Shown piece after piece: positions 9,101-17,443 of a DNA stretch of 64,000 nt (the stretch's first letter is position 1; each line of letters opens with the position of its first letter). The stretch is taken from contig NZ_CANLMB010000002.1 of the NCBI RefSeq assembly GCF_947492365.1, positions 372,001-436,000 of the forward strand, written 5' to 3'. A program made the position numbers and the translations under genes. Source of the DNA: an uncultured Erythrobacter sp. GTDB taxonomy: Bacteria > Pseudomonadota > Alphaproteobacteria > Sphingomonadales > Sphingomonadaceae. Below the pieces are notes generated by a model, which saw only the letters and a program-made list of their open reading frames with translations, was not told the DNA's origin and did no database searches.

Positions 9101-9115
9101 TTGTGCAATGCACAA
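9101..9115. promoter_or_regulatory. Candidate PhaR-like operator
   Basis: The sequence TTGTGCAATGCACAA is a perfect 6-bp inverted repeat with a 3-bp spacer. It contains the TGC-N3-GCA core known for alphaproteobacterial PhaR operators (CTGC-N3-GCAG in Paracoccus and Rhodobacter, from memory). It lies in the divergent intergenic region between phaZ and the ABC transporter, at the right distance to control phaZ. The repeat is seen directly; the regulator is inferred. Confidence 0.5.
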
Positions 9116-9197
9116 AACCCGGCTCATTCCCAATGCGGGGCGATAATCTGCGCTTTTGCGCGTGATATTTGTGCGCGCTCTGACTAGATCGGGCGCT

Positions 9198-11024
9198 ATG
9201 GACGGCAAAACTACCGAAACAAGCGACATTGTGACCGAAGATAGCGAGGCCGAGGTCGAGGCTGGCAAGAAGCCGCGCTCACTTGCGCCGCTTCGCATGA
9301 TCTATCGCGAGGCCGCCAAATATCCGGCACAGATAATCTTTGCCTTGATCGCTCTGACAGTCACTGCTGCGGGCACACTTGCCATCCCTGCCGCTGTCCA
9401 GCTGATCGTCGATCGCGGGTTCGGCGCGGTCGAGGGCGCCGGTGAAATCGCGCGATGGTTCCGTTATCTTGGGCTGATTGTTGTCGTCATCGCTTTGGGC
9501 ACAGCAGCGCGGTTCTACTTCGTCAGCTGGATCGGCGAGCGCGTGGTCGCCGATATCCGCCGCAAGGTTCACCGCAACCTGCTCAGGCTTTCGCCCGCCT
9601 TTTACGAGGACAATTCACCCAAGGAAATTTCCAGCCGGATGACGTCGGATACGGCGATTATCGAAACGGTGGTGGGCACCACGGTATCGGTCGCCTTGCG
9701 CAACGTCTTTCTCGGCATCGGCGGAACGATTTACCTCTTCTACCTGCTGCCCGGCTTTACGATCTGGCTTGCTGTCGGCATTCCGATGACGGTCTTGCCG
9801 ATCATGTTCTTTGGCCGCCGGATCCGCACGATCTCGCGCGACAGCCAGGACCGTGTTGCGGATGTTGGCGCGATGGTCACAGAAGTGCTTTCGGCCATGA
9901 AAGTGGTCCAGAGCTTTGGCCAGCAGCCGCGCGAAGCCGATCGTTTCGGCGATGCGGTGGAGCGCACGTTCAACACCGCGCGCAAGCGGATCATCCTGCG
10001 GGCTGTAATGACCTCGATTGTCATTTTCGGGATTTTCGGCGGTATCGTGTTGATGCTTTGGCGCGGTGCGGAAGCGGTCGCGGCTGACGCGATGACATCG
10101 GGAACCTTGATGGCATTCCTTGTCGGCTCGATGATCGTGGCAGGCGCATTCGGCGCGCTGACCGAGGTTTACGGCGATCTCTTGCGCGGCGCAGGGGCGG
10201 CATCCCGGCTGGCGGAATTGCTGGAGGCGAAGCCGAGCATTGCGCCGCCCGAACGGCCCGAGAAACTGCCCGAGCCGCCGCGCGGTTCACTCTCGTTCCG
10301 CAATGTCACGTTCCGCTATCCCGCAAGGCCCGAAACGCCTGCGCTGAAAGATTTCAGCCTTGAGATCGAGCCGGGCGAGACGGTTGCGATTGTCGGGCCT
10401 TCGGGTGCGGGCAAGTCGACGATCTTCCAACTGGTCGAGCGGTTTTATGACCCGCAAGTGGGCACGATCCGCCTCGACGGTATTGCCCTGACCAAAGCCG
10501 ACCCCGCTGAAATCCGCGACCGCATCGCCTTTGTGCCTCAGGACGGAGTACTGTTCAGCGCCAATGCGCGCGACAATCTGCGCTATGGCAGGTGGGACGC
10601 GAGCGACGAGGCGATCTGGGAAGCGGCGACGGCGGCCAATGCGGAGCGGTTCCTGCGCGAATTGCCAGCAGGCCTCGACACATATCTTGGCGAAGGCGGC
10701 ACGCAATTGTCGGGCGGCCAGCGCCAGCGCGTAGCGATTGCCCGCGCATTGCTGCGCGATTCTCCGATCCTGCTGCTTGATGAAGCCACCAGCGCGCTGG
10801 ATGCTGAAAGCGAGCAACTGGTCCAGCAAGCGCTCGATGGGTTGATGAAAGAGCGCACCACTTTGGTGATCGCCCACCGCCTTGCCACTGTGCGCGCGGC
10901 GGACCGGATCATCGTGCTCGATGGCGGCGAAGTGGTCGAGCAAGGCACGCATGCGGAGCTGAGCGCGGCAGGCGGGCTCTATGCGCGGCTTGCGACGCTG
11001 CAATTCGCTGCCGAAGCCGCGTAA
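9198..11024 (+). CDS. ABC exporter, fused permease and ATPase (MsbA/LpsA-like)
   Basis: 608 residues from the ATG at 9198; the upstream in-frame start at 9156 lacks support. Six transmembrane helices span about residues 30-310, followed by one nucleotide-binding domain. That domain has Walker A GPSGAGKST, the signature LSGGQRQRVA, Walker B ILLLDEATSALD and the switch His in IAHRL. It works as a homodimer that exports a lipid, drug or glycan across the inner membrane. A charged Glu/Asp-rich N-terminus precedes the first helix. The substrate is unknown. Confidence 0.92.
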   Translation: MDGKTTETSDIVTEDSEAEVEAGKKPRSLAPLRMIYREAAKYPAQIIFALIALTVTAAGTLAIPAAVQLIVDRGFGAVEGAGEIARWFRYLGLIVVVIALGTAARFYFVSWIGERVVADIRRKVHRNLLRLSPAFYEDNSPKEISSRMTSDTAIIETVVGTTVSVALRNVFLGIGGTIYLFYLLPGFTIWLAVGIPMTVLPIMFFGRRIRTISRDSQDRVADVGAMVTEVLSAMKVVQSFGQQPREADRFGDAVERTFNTARKRIILRAVMTSIVIFGIFGGIVLMLWRGAEAVAADAMTSGTLMAFLVGSMIVAGAFGALTEVYGDLLRGAGAASRLAELLEAKPSIAPPERPEKLPEPPRGSLSFRNVTFRYPARPETPALKDFSLEIEPGETVAIVGPSGAGKSTIFQLVERFYDPQVGTIRLDGIALTKADPAEIRDRIAFVPQDGVLFSANARDNLRYGRWDASDEAIWEAATAANAERFLRELPAGLDTYLGEGGTQLSGGQRQRVAIARALLRDSPILLLDEATSALDAESEQLVQQALDGLMKERTTLVIAHRLATVRAADRIIVLDGGEVVEQGTHAELSAAGGLYARLATLQFAAEAA

Positions 11025-11125
11025 TTCGACCAAGCGCCTTGCCGTCCCGACCAGCGGCAACCTTGCGGTTTGGCGCGCGCTAAGTCAGCATCACGAAATT
11101 AACTGAGAAACGGGGACTCGCATCT

Positions 11126-13309
11126 ATGATCCGCATTACGACAGCCTTGCTGGCCGGCACCGCCGCGCTCGCACTCACCGGAGCCGCTTTGGCCAATGAA
11201 AGCCACGGCATTCCGGGCGAACCGATCGAATTGCTCGAAGCGCATGACGATCTCGAAGAAGAGCTTGAGAACACCACGCCGACTATGGATTTCGGCACTT
11301 GGGGCGTCGGGCTCGATTCTATCAATCAGGACCTCGATCCGGGCGATGACTTCAACGCCTATGCCAATGGCAAGTGGATCGCCGCCAACGAAATCCCTGC
11401 CGACCGCCAGCGTTTTGGCGCGTTCGACATGTTGCGCGAAGGCGCGACCCGCGATGTGCGCACATTGGTTGAAACTCTGGTCGCCTCCAACCCTGCCGAG
11501 GGCACACAGGCGCGCCGGATCGTCGATGCCTACAATTCCTACATGGATGTCGATGCGATCAATGCGAGCGGCCTCGCTCCGGCGCAGCCTTTTTTGCAGG
11601 AAATCTATGGCGCAGCCGATCTTGAAGCGCTTGCCGGTCTGTTCGGCAAGCCGGGCTATCCCGCTTTGGTCAGCGCAGGCGTCACCATCGATGCGCGCAA
11701 CCCGACCGACTATGCAGTCACCATCGGCTTTGACGGGATGGGCCTGCCCGACCGCGATTATTACCTCGTCGATAGCGACAGCAACATCGAGATCCGCACC
11801 AAGTACAAGGCCTATCTTGCGGCCGTGCTGGGCGCTGCGGGCTATGAAGATGCCGAGGGCGCTGCCGAAGCAGTCTATGCCTTCGAACGCCAGGTCGCTG
11901 AGCTGGAATGGGCGCGCCAGATTTTCCGACGCCCGACGCTCACCTATAACGAACTCAGCCCCGACGATCTGAACGAGCTGGCTGGCGATTTCCCGATTGC
12001 TGCCGTGCTGGCCTCTTCGCAGCTTGGTGGGCAAGAGCGCTATCTCGCCGCCCAGCTGCCTCCAACGCCGGAGGAAATCGAGGAAGCGGGCCTGACGGCG
12101 GAACAGATCGAGATGATCGGCGGCGGCCTGCCGGCGATGATGGAGCTGCTGAACAATACGCCGCTTTCGACGCTCAAAGCCTATATGGCCAAGAGTTTCC
12201 TTTCAGATAACGCCGCGGTGCTTTCGAGCGATCTCGATGATGCGACCTTCGAATTCTATGGTCGCACAATCAGCGGGCGCGAAGAGCAGCAAGAGCGCTG
12301 GAAGCGCGCGATCAATGCGGTCGAAGGCGCGATTGGCGAGCAACTCGGCGCACTTTATGTCGAGCGGTACTTCCCGCCCGAAAACAAGGCGCGGATGGAC
12401 GAGCTGGTGGCCAATCTTACCCGCGCAATGAACGCCGCGCTCGACGAAAACGAATGGATGACCGAAGCGACCATCGCCGAGGCGCGCACCAAGCTGGAAG
12501 GCTTTGTGCCGATGATCGGCTATCCGGACGAGTTCGAGACCTATGACGGGCTCGAAATCAGCGCCGACGATCCGCTCGGCAACCGCATGTCGACGATTGC
12601 ATGGAACGATGAGGACAACCGCTTGCGGCTCGGCACAGAAGTCGATCCGACCGAGTGGGGTATGTTCCCGCAGACGGTGAATGCCTATTATTCGCCGCTC
12701 ACCAACCGCATCGTCTTCCCCGCTGCGATCCTCCAGCCGCCATTCTTTAACGGCAGCGCGGACCCGGCGGTCAATTATGGCGGTATCGGCGCGGTGATTG
12801 GGCACGAGATCGGCCATGGTTATGACGACCAAGGCTCGCAATTCGATTCCACCGGAACCTTGCGCAATTGGTGGCAGGACGAAGACCGCGAAGGCTTCGT
12901 CCAGTTCACCGACCAGATGGGCGCTTTTATCGAGGCATTCTGCCCGGTCGAGGGTTCGAACGGCCCTGAATGCCTGCGTGCAGGCCAGTCGATGGGCGAA
13001 ACGCTCGGCGATGTGGTTGGCCTGCAAATGGCTTACCGTGCCTACCGGATGAGCCTGAATGGCGAAGAAGCTCCGGTGATCGACGGGCTGACCGGCGACC
13101 AGCGCTTCTTCCTTGGCTTTGCGCAGATCTGGCGCGGAATGGAGCGTGAGGCGAGCCTGCGCAACCGCGTGATGACCGCGAACCACCCTCCGGGCGAATT
13201 CCGCCTTAACAACGCCGTGCGTCACATCGATGCCTGGTACGAGGCGTTTGGCGTCACCGAGGACGACGCGCTGTATCTGCCGCCCGAGGAGCGCGTGCGG
13301 ATCTGGTAG
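11126..13309 (+). CDS. M13-family zinc metallopeptidase (neprilysin-like)
   Basis: 727 residues of the usual M13 length, with a signal peptide (about residues 1-23, ending AALANES). Zinc ligands are His560 and His564 in VIGHEIGHGYDD, with Glu561 as the general base. The third ligand is Glu625 in GETLGDVVG (ExxxD). NAYYSPLTNRIVFPAAIL is the conserved substrate-binding strand. It should be a periplasmic or exported oligopeptidase. The C-terminus VRIW fits the family. Confidence 0.94.
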   Translation: MIRITTALLAGTAALALTGAALANESHGIPGEPIELLEAHDDLEEELENTTPTMDFGTWGVGLDSINQDLDPGDDFNAYANGKWIAANEIPADRQRFGAFDMLREGATRDVRTLVETLVASNPAEGTQARRIVDAYNSYMDVDAINASGLAPAQPFLQEIYGAADLEALAGLFGKPGYPALVSAGVTIDARNPTDYAVTIGFDGMGLPDRDYYLVDSDSNIEIRTKYKAYLAAVLGAAGYEDAEGAAEAVYAFERQVAELEWARQIFRRPTLTYNELSPDDLNELAGDFPIAAVLASSQLGGQERYLAAQLPPTPEEIEEAGLTAEQIEMIGGGLPAMMELLNNTPLSTLKAYMAKSFLSDNAAVLSSDLDDATFEFYGRTISGREEQQERWKRAINAVEGAIGEQLGALYVERYFPPENKARMDELVANLTRAMNAALDENEWMTEATIAEARTKLEGFVPMIGYPDEFETYDGLEISADDPLGNRMSTIAWNDEDNRLRLGTEVDPTEWGMFPQTVNAYYSPLTNRIVFPAAILQPPFFNGSADPAVNYGGIGAVIGHEIGHGYDDQGSQFDSTGTLRNWWQDEDREGFVQFTDQMGAFIEAFCPVEGSNGPECLRAGQSMGETLGDVVGLQMAYRAYRMSLNGEEAPVIDGLTGDQRFFLGFAQIWRGMEREASLRNRVMTANHPPGEFRLNNAVRHIDAWYEAFGVTEDDALYLPPEERVRIW

Positions 13310-13316
13310 GTTGAAG

Positions 13317-13575
13317 TAGGGACCAGGGTTCCGCAGGGATTTGTTTGTGTGCCCCCATCCGGGGGCACATCCTCGCTAGACGTGCGGCAAGCCGCACCCG
13401 CTGCGGGCCGCGCAGTCGCGCTCTGACTGCCGTGACCAAGGTTCTTGGACCCATCTGAATTGGAATGGCCGCGAGCCGGAGGCGAGCCAGCGCGCGACCG
13501 CGCGCCGCCGCTCCTGCGGCGAAGCCAAGCGGGCCGAACGGCCCGCGCCCGGCGTTTGAGGGCGCAAACAAAAAG
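13317..13575. repeat. Array of small GC-rich hairpins between M13 peptidase and uppP
   Basis: This 304-bp gap holds no credible gene. It contains at least five short inverted repeats in a row: 13348-13369 (9-bp stem, GTGCCCCC arm), 13382-13397 (GTGCGGC/GCCGCAC), 13412-13430 (GCAGTC/GACTGC), then the CGCCGC/GCGGCG and GGGCC/GGCCC pairs between about 13500 and 13545. The pattern looks like a mosaic intergenic repeat element, with no transposase. Confidence 0.6.
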
Positions 13576-13577
13576 AC

Positions 13578-13609
13578 TTTGCCTCGGCACCTCATGGTGC
13601 CAAGGCAAA
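13578..13609 (+). promoter_or_regulatory. Hairpin sequestering the uppP ribosome binding site
   Basis: A 14-pair stem (one C-A mismatch) with a 4-nt TCAT loop ends five bases before the uppP ATG. Its 3' arm contains AAGG (13602-13605), the only Shine-Dalgarno-like sequence at proper spacing. Within the loop and 3' arm an ATG at 13594 opens a seven-codon frame (MVPRQNL) whose TGA overlaps the uppP start as ATGA. This could be a translational control structure; no ligand is suggested. Confidence 0.5.
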
Positions 13610-13613
13610 ATTT

Positions 13614-14471
13614 ATGACTTTCCTACAGATGCTCATCATCGCGGTGGTGCAGGGGATCACTGAGTTCCTGCCGATCTCTTCATCCGGCCACCTGATTCTG
13701 GTGTCGGTCTTCACCGGCTTTGAAGATCAGGGGCCGATGATCGACATTGCGGTCCATGTCGGCTCGCTGCTCGCGATCATGGTCTATTTCTTCAAGGATG
13801 TGTGGGGCCTCGCACGCGGGGGACTCGCCACGGTCGGCATTGGCGCGGATGATCCCGAAACGCGCGAATGGCGTAAGCTCGCGTGGTGGATCGTGCTCGG
13901 CACAATCCCTGCGGTGATCTTCGGCCTCGCGATCAAGACGGGGATGCTCAACGGCTTTGTCGAAAGCACGTTCGGCATTCCGATCATCGAGGACGATCTG
14001 CTCGCCTCAATCCGCTTCACCGATCTGATCGCGGTCAATCTTATCGGCTACGGCATTCTCCTCGGCCTCGCCGATCATTTCGGGCGCGATGATAAGACGT
14101 TCGAGCAAATGACATGGCGCGACGGCTTGATCGTAGGGCTTGCGCAGGCGCTGGCGTTGATCCCCGGAACCAGCCGTTCGGGCGTCACCATGACAGCTGC
14201 GCGCTTCCTTGGCTTTGGCCGTTTCGAGGCGGCGCGCTTTTCCTTCCTGCTCTCGATCCCTGCGGTCGCAGGCGCGGGCGTGTTGATCGTGCCTGACTTG
14301 CTAGAAGCGGACAGCTCGCTGTTGATGGAAGCGGTCATCACAGGCGCGATGACCTTTGCCGCGGCCTTTGCGACCATGGCGTTCCTCATGAATTTCCTCA
14401 AACGCGCATCGATGATGGTGTTCGTGCTATACAGGATCGCAATGGGCTGCGCGCTGCTTTACCTGTTCTAG
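13614..14471 (+). CDS. uppP: Undecaprenyl-diphosphate phosphatase
   Basis: 285 residues and about eight membrane segments. Both BacA/UppP signatures are present: the Glu-rich motif GITEFLPISSSGHL (residues 14-27) and PGTSRSGVT (residues 184-192, with the catalytic Ser/Arg). It recycles the undecaprenyl-PP carrier for peptidoglycan and polysaccharide synthesis and gives bacitracin resistance when overproduced. An unusual hairpin covers its ribosome binding site. Confidence 0.95.
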   Translation: MTFLQMLIIAVVQGITEFLPISSSGHLILVSVFTGFEDQGPMIDIAVHVGSLLAIMVYFFKDVWGLARGGLATVGIGADDPETREWRKLAWWIVLGTIPAVIFGLAIKTGMLNGFVESTFGIPIIEDDLLASIRFTDLIAVNLIGYGILLGLADHFGRDDKTFEQMTWRDGLIVGLAQALALIPGTSRSGVTMTAARFLGFGRFEAARFSFLLSIPAVAGAGVLIVPDLLEADSSLLMEAVITGAMTFAAAFATMAFLMNFLKRASMMVFVLYRIAMGCALLYLF

Positions 14472-14494
14472 GAGTGGCAGCGTAATCTCGGTTG

Positions 14495-14520
14495 GAACCA
14501 ATTCGGTAAGTGAAGGGTTC
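14495..14520 (+). promoter_or_regulatory. Candidate EcfG (general stress sigma factor) promoter
   Basis: GGAAC at 14495-14499 and GGTT at 14517-14520 are separated by 17 bp, which fits the GGAAC-N16/17-(C/G)GTT consensus recalled for alphaproteobacterial EcfG promoters. It lies 40 bp before the start of a GlsB/YeaQ-type stress membrane protein. The half-sites also form an inverted repeat (TTGGAACC/GGTTCCAA), which could be coincidence or a repressor site. Confidence 0.55.
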
Positions 14521-14559
14521 CAATTCCAACAGGCTAGGGCGGACGGGACCGAAAATATC

Positions 14560-14817
14560 ATGGCATTGCTTTTGTTGATTGTGATCGGTGCGAGCATGGG
14601 ATGGCTTGCCTCGATTATCATGCGCACCGAAGACCCAGGTTCGATCCTGCGCCAGATGGCGGCCGGAGTGCTGGCTTCTACTGTGGCCGGACTGGTCACC
14701 AATTCAGGCACGTTTCTGGGGGGGTTGAGCCTTATCGCGCTTGGCGCGGCGGTGGCTGCCGACGCTGCAGTGCTGGCGATCTACCACGTGATCGCCCGCC
14801 GTAACGCGGATGTTTAA
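14560..14817 (+). CDS. GlsB/YeaQ/YmgE-family stress response membrane protein
   Basis: 85 residues and almost entirely hydrophobic, with three predicted helices. The opening pattern (IVIGASMGWLASIIM, then GSILRQMAAGVLAS) follows the transglycosylase-associated/GlsB family of small stress-induced inner-membrane proteins. The molecular role of the family is not established. An EcfG-like promoter sits directly upstream, in keeping with stress induction. It is convergent with phhA, with 3 bp between stops. Confidence 0.75.
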   Translation: MALLLLIVIGASMGWLASIIMRTEDPGSILRQMAAGVLASTVAGLVTNSGTFLGGLSLIALGAAVAADAAVLAIYHVIARRNADV

Positions 14818-14820
14818 CCG

Positions 14821-15759
14821 CTAGACCGGATCCGCGTTTGAGCCTCTGCCTCCGCGCAGGTGGTATTCCTGGCTGCCCCGGTTCACCACATTATCGACGT
14901 CGATGATCGCCGAATTTGCATAGGTGAAACCCGGCGCAAGACTGCGATAGAGCCGGTCAAAGTCGCGCTCGACCGTCTGGCGGTAGAGGTCTTCGAAGCT
15001 CTCGATCACGAAATAGGTCGGCTGCAGATCGCTGATGACGTAATCGGTGCGCATTACGCGGTCGACATTGAGCATGATGCGGTTGGGGCTGTCGGCCTCG
15101 ACGGCGAATTTCGCTTCTGTAGGCCCGGACAGGATGCCCGCACCATAGGCGCGAATGCCCTCGGCCTCCTCGATCAGACCAAACTCGACCGTGTACCAAT
15201 AGAGCGCGCCCAGTGATTTGAGGCGGTTGTAGCGCATCGCCTTCCACCCGGCGCGGCCATATTCCTGCATGTAATCGGCATAGACCGGATCGGTGAGCAT
15301 CGGCACATGGCCAAAGACATCGTGGAAGACGTCCGGCTCCTGAATGTAGTCGAACGTCTCGCGCGTGCGGATGAAATTGCCTGCGGGGAAGCGGCGATTG
15401 GCGAGGTGCCAGAAGAACACGTGATCGGGGATCAGCATCGGCACTGGTACGACGCTCCAGCCGGTCAGTCTGTCCAGTTCCTCTGACAGAGTGCCAAACT
15501 CGGGGATGCCGCCGCGCGACAGGTCCAGCTTGTCGAGGCCTGCCATAAAGGCGCTTGCCGCGCGTCCGGGCAGGACTTCCATCTGGCGCGCAAACAGATC
15601 GTTCCAGATCGCGTGTTCGTCAGACGAATAATCGGTTTGCGCAGGCTCCAGCCAGTCCTCGCCCAGATGCGGCGGCTTGGCCAGCGGCGCGGTGAAGACG
15701 TCCGCCGGAAGCTCGGGGAGGCGGGTAAAGTCGGTTTCGGGTTCTGCGAGAGTAGCCAT
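14821..15759 (-). CDS. phhA: Phenylalanine 4-monooxygenase
   Basis: 312 residues, the bacterial single-domain form. Iron ligands are His146 and His151 in FHDVFGHVPML and Glu192 in YTVEFGL. It converts phenylalanine to tyrosine using tetrahydropterin and oxygen in the cytoplasm. No tyrosine catabolism gene is adjacent. Its start region carries a perfect palindrome that would cover the ribosome binding site. It is divergent from ppk2. Confidence 0.95.
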   Translation of the reverse strand: MATLAEPETDFTRLPELPADVFTAPLAKPPHLGEDWLEPAQTDYSSDEHAIWNDLFARQMEVLPGRAASAFMAGLDKLDLSRGGIPEFGTLSEELDRLTGWSVVPVPMLIPDHVFFWHLANRRFPAGNFIRTRETFDYIQEPDVFHDVFGHVPMLTDPVYADYMQEYGRAGWKAMRYNRLKSLGALYWYTVEFGLIEEAEGIRAYGAGILSGPTEAKFAVEADSPNRIMLNVDRVMRTDYVISDLQPTYFVIESFEDLYRQTVERDFDRLYRSLAPGFTYANSAIIDVDNVVNRGSQEYHLRGGRGSNADPV

Positions 15760-15762
15760 AAT

Positions 15763-15776
15763 GTATCATTTGATAC
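15763..15776. promoter_or_regulatory. Palindromic operator candidate at the phhA start
   Basis: GTATCATTTGATAC is a perfect 6-bp inverted repeat with a 2-bp centre. It lies 4-17 bases upstream of the phhA start codon on the minus strand and 40 bp upstream of the divergent ppk2 start. The place suits a repressor that blocks transcription or initiation of phhA; the regulator is unknown. Confidence 0.45.
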
Positions 15777-15815
15777 TAGTGCTTGCGTTACACAAGAGCA
15801 AACGAGGGATTGCCG

Positions 15816-16592
15816 ATGGGCCTGAAGGGGAAAGAATACCGCGAATTGCTTGAGCCGATGACCGAGGAACTGGTCGGCATGGCACGCTGGGCGCGGGTAA
15901 CGGGTGCGCGGATCGTAGTGATTTTCGAAGGGCGCGACACGGCGGGCAAAGGCGGCGCGATCCGGGCTGTGCGCGACAGATTAAACCCGCGCCAATGCCG
16001 CACCGTCGCGCTCTCCAAGCCGAGCGAGGACGAACAGAGCCAGTGGTATTTCCAGCGCTACGCCGCGCATCTGCCTCATGCTGGCGAAATCGTGCTGTTC
16101 GACCGCAGCTGGTACAACCGCGCCGGGGTCGAACGGGTGATGGGCTATTGCAGCGAGGAACAGGCTGAGGCTTTCCTTGAACAAGCTCCGATCTTCGAAA
16201 AGCAGCTGACCGATGACGGGATCTTTCTGTTCAAATACTGGCTCACCACCGACCAAGACGAACAGGAGGAACGCCTGCGCGAGCGGCTCGATGATCCGCT
16301 CAAGCGCTGGAAGCTCTCACCGGTCGATCTGGCCGCGCGCGACAAATATGACGCTTATACCGATGCGCGCGAGGCGATGTTGCGCGCGACACACACGGAC
16401 AACGCGCCGTGGACGCTGGTCGATTTCAACGATCAGAAACGCGGGCGTCTGACGCTGATCCGCGATCTGCTTGATCGGCTGCCGGACCAGCATGTCGAGC
16501 CGCCTGAGATCGACTTTCCCGATTTTGATGGGGAGCTTTCGGCGGAGAGCTTTTCGGTGATCGAACCGATTGCCGACTATTCGGCGGATTAG
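15816..16592 (+). CDS. ppk2: Polyphosphate kinase 2
   Basis: 258 residues from the ATG at 15816, with ribosome binding site gaggga 6 bp upstream. An in-frame TTG at 15783 is not needed. The P-loop is EGRDTAGKGGAIRA and the Walker B/lid region is EIVLFDRSWYNRAGVERVMG, both diagnostic of PPK2. It transfers phosphate between polyphosphate and nucleoside diphosphates. It is the single-domain form, with no sign of a second PPK2 domain. Nucleotide preference cannot be read from the sequence. Confidence 0.93.
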   Translation: MGLKGKEYRELLEPMTEELVGMARWARVTGARIVVIFEGRDTAGKGGAIRAVRDRLNPRQCRTVALSKPSEDEQSQWYFQRYAAHLPHAGEIVLFDRSWYNRAGVERVMGYCSEEQAEAFLEQAPIFEKQLTDDGIFLFKYWLTTDQDEQEERLRERLDDPLKRWKLSPVDLAARDKYDAYTDAREAMLRATHTDNAPWTLVDFNDQKRGRLTLIRDLLDRLPDQHVEPPEIDFPDFDGELSAESFSVIEPIADYSAD

Positions 16593-17443
16593 AGCGAGGC
16601 GCTCGCTTTGGTGATTTGCCGGCCGTCGCTGGCGAAGGCGCTGAGCTCGTAGGCGTCACCGCTCTTGCGCATTGCAAGGTGCAGCTCATCACCCGCAATC
16701 GCAGGAGACACTCCGCGAAATTCGAAGCGCTTCAGTGCGTTTTCGCCCAGCTCGCGCGCGGCGAGTTGGAGCAATAGACTGGCGGTCAGCGGGCCGTGGA
16801 CGACCAGCCCGCGATAGCGCTCGACCTCGCGCGCATAGGGCGCGTCGTAATGGATGCGGTGGGTGTTGAAGGTCAGCGCCGAATAGCGAAACAGCAGGCG
16901 CGGATCAGGGGTGAGTGTGCGGGTGGCGTCCCATGCGGTCGCATCGAAGGCGCCGTGGCCCGGCTCAGGAGGGCTAAGCTGCGCGTCGCGCGCGGCGGCA
17001 TCGCGATAGACCAGGGTCTGCACTTCGCGCACCGCCAGCGCGCCGTCAGCGCTGGTTTCGTGCTCGACATTGACGAAAGCAAGCTTGCCGCTGCCGCCTT
17101 CCTTTTCGCTGATCGAAACGACGCGGCTGGTGCGGGTGATCGCCGCGCCGACGGTGATCGGAGCAAGGAACTCGATAGCGCTCGAGGCCCACATGCGCCT
17201 TGGCCCAGATCCGAATTGGGGGAAGGGAGGCAAAAAGCTCTCGGCGCTGTCATCGCGCGCTGGGTGTCCGTCTTCTCCGAGCGCGCCGGTGGGTGCATCG
17301 GGAGTGCAAAGCGCGAAGTGGATCCCTTGGGGGAGCGGGTCGCGGTGGGCTAGGTCGAAGGTCGCGAGCCAGCGCTTCGCCAGCGCCTCGTCAAGCCTGT
17401 CAGTCGCGCGCTGCTCGCGCCCGATCCACGGGTCGAAGTTCAT
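16589..17443 (-). CDS. HTD2/mesaconyl-CoA hydratase-like two-domain dehydratase
   Basis: 284 residues. An N-terminal FAS1-like dehydratase domain (FPQFGSGPRRMWASSAIEFLAP) is followed by a MaoC-like hot-dog domain with NTHRIHYDAPYAREVERYRG and VVHGPLTASLLLQ. This is the pattern of 3-methylfumaryl- or mesaconyl-C4-CoA hydratases and HTD2-like hydroxyacyl dehydratases. It overlaps the upstream thiolase by 4 bp (ATGA), so it is the last gene of the acyl-CoA operon. The likely role is hydration of a branched or dicarboxylic enoyl-CoA; the substrate is inferred only from family. Confidence 0.82.
   Translation of the reverse strand: MNFDPWIGREQRATDRLDEALAKRWLATFDLAHRDPLPQGIHFALCTPDAPTGALGEDGHPARDDSAESFLPPFPQFGSGPRRMWASSAIEFLAPITVGAAITRTSRVVSISEKEGGSGKLAFVNVEHETSADGALAVREVQTLVYRDAAARDAQLSPPEPGHGAFDATAWDATRTLTPDPRLLFRYSALTFNTHRIHYDAPYAREVERYRGLVVHGPLTASLLLQLAARELGENALKRFEFRGVSPAIAGDELHLAMRKSGDAYELSAFASDGRQITKASASL

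Noticed and set aside
12203..13225. 340-codon open frame opposite the M13 peptidase
   Set aside because: Antisense shadow; the plus strand has the zinc-binding motif and correct length.
13222..13608. 128-codon minus-strand frame across the hairpin array
   Set aside because: It covers the end of the M13 gene and repeat-rich DNA, with no protein-like composition.
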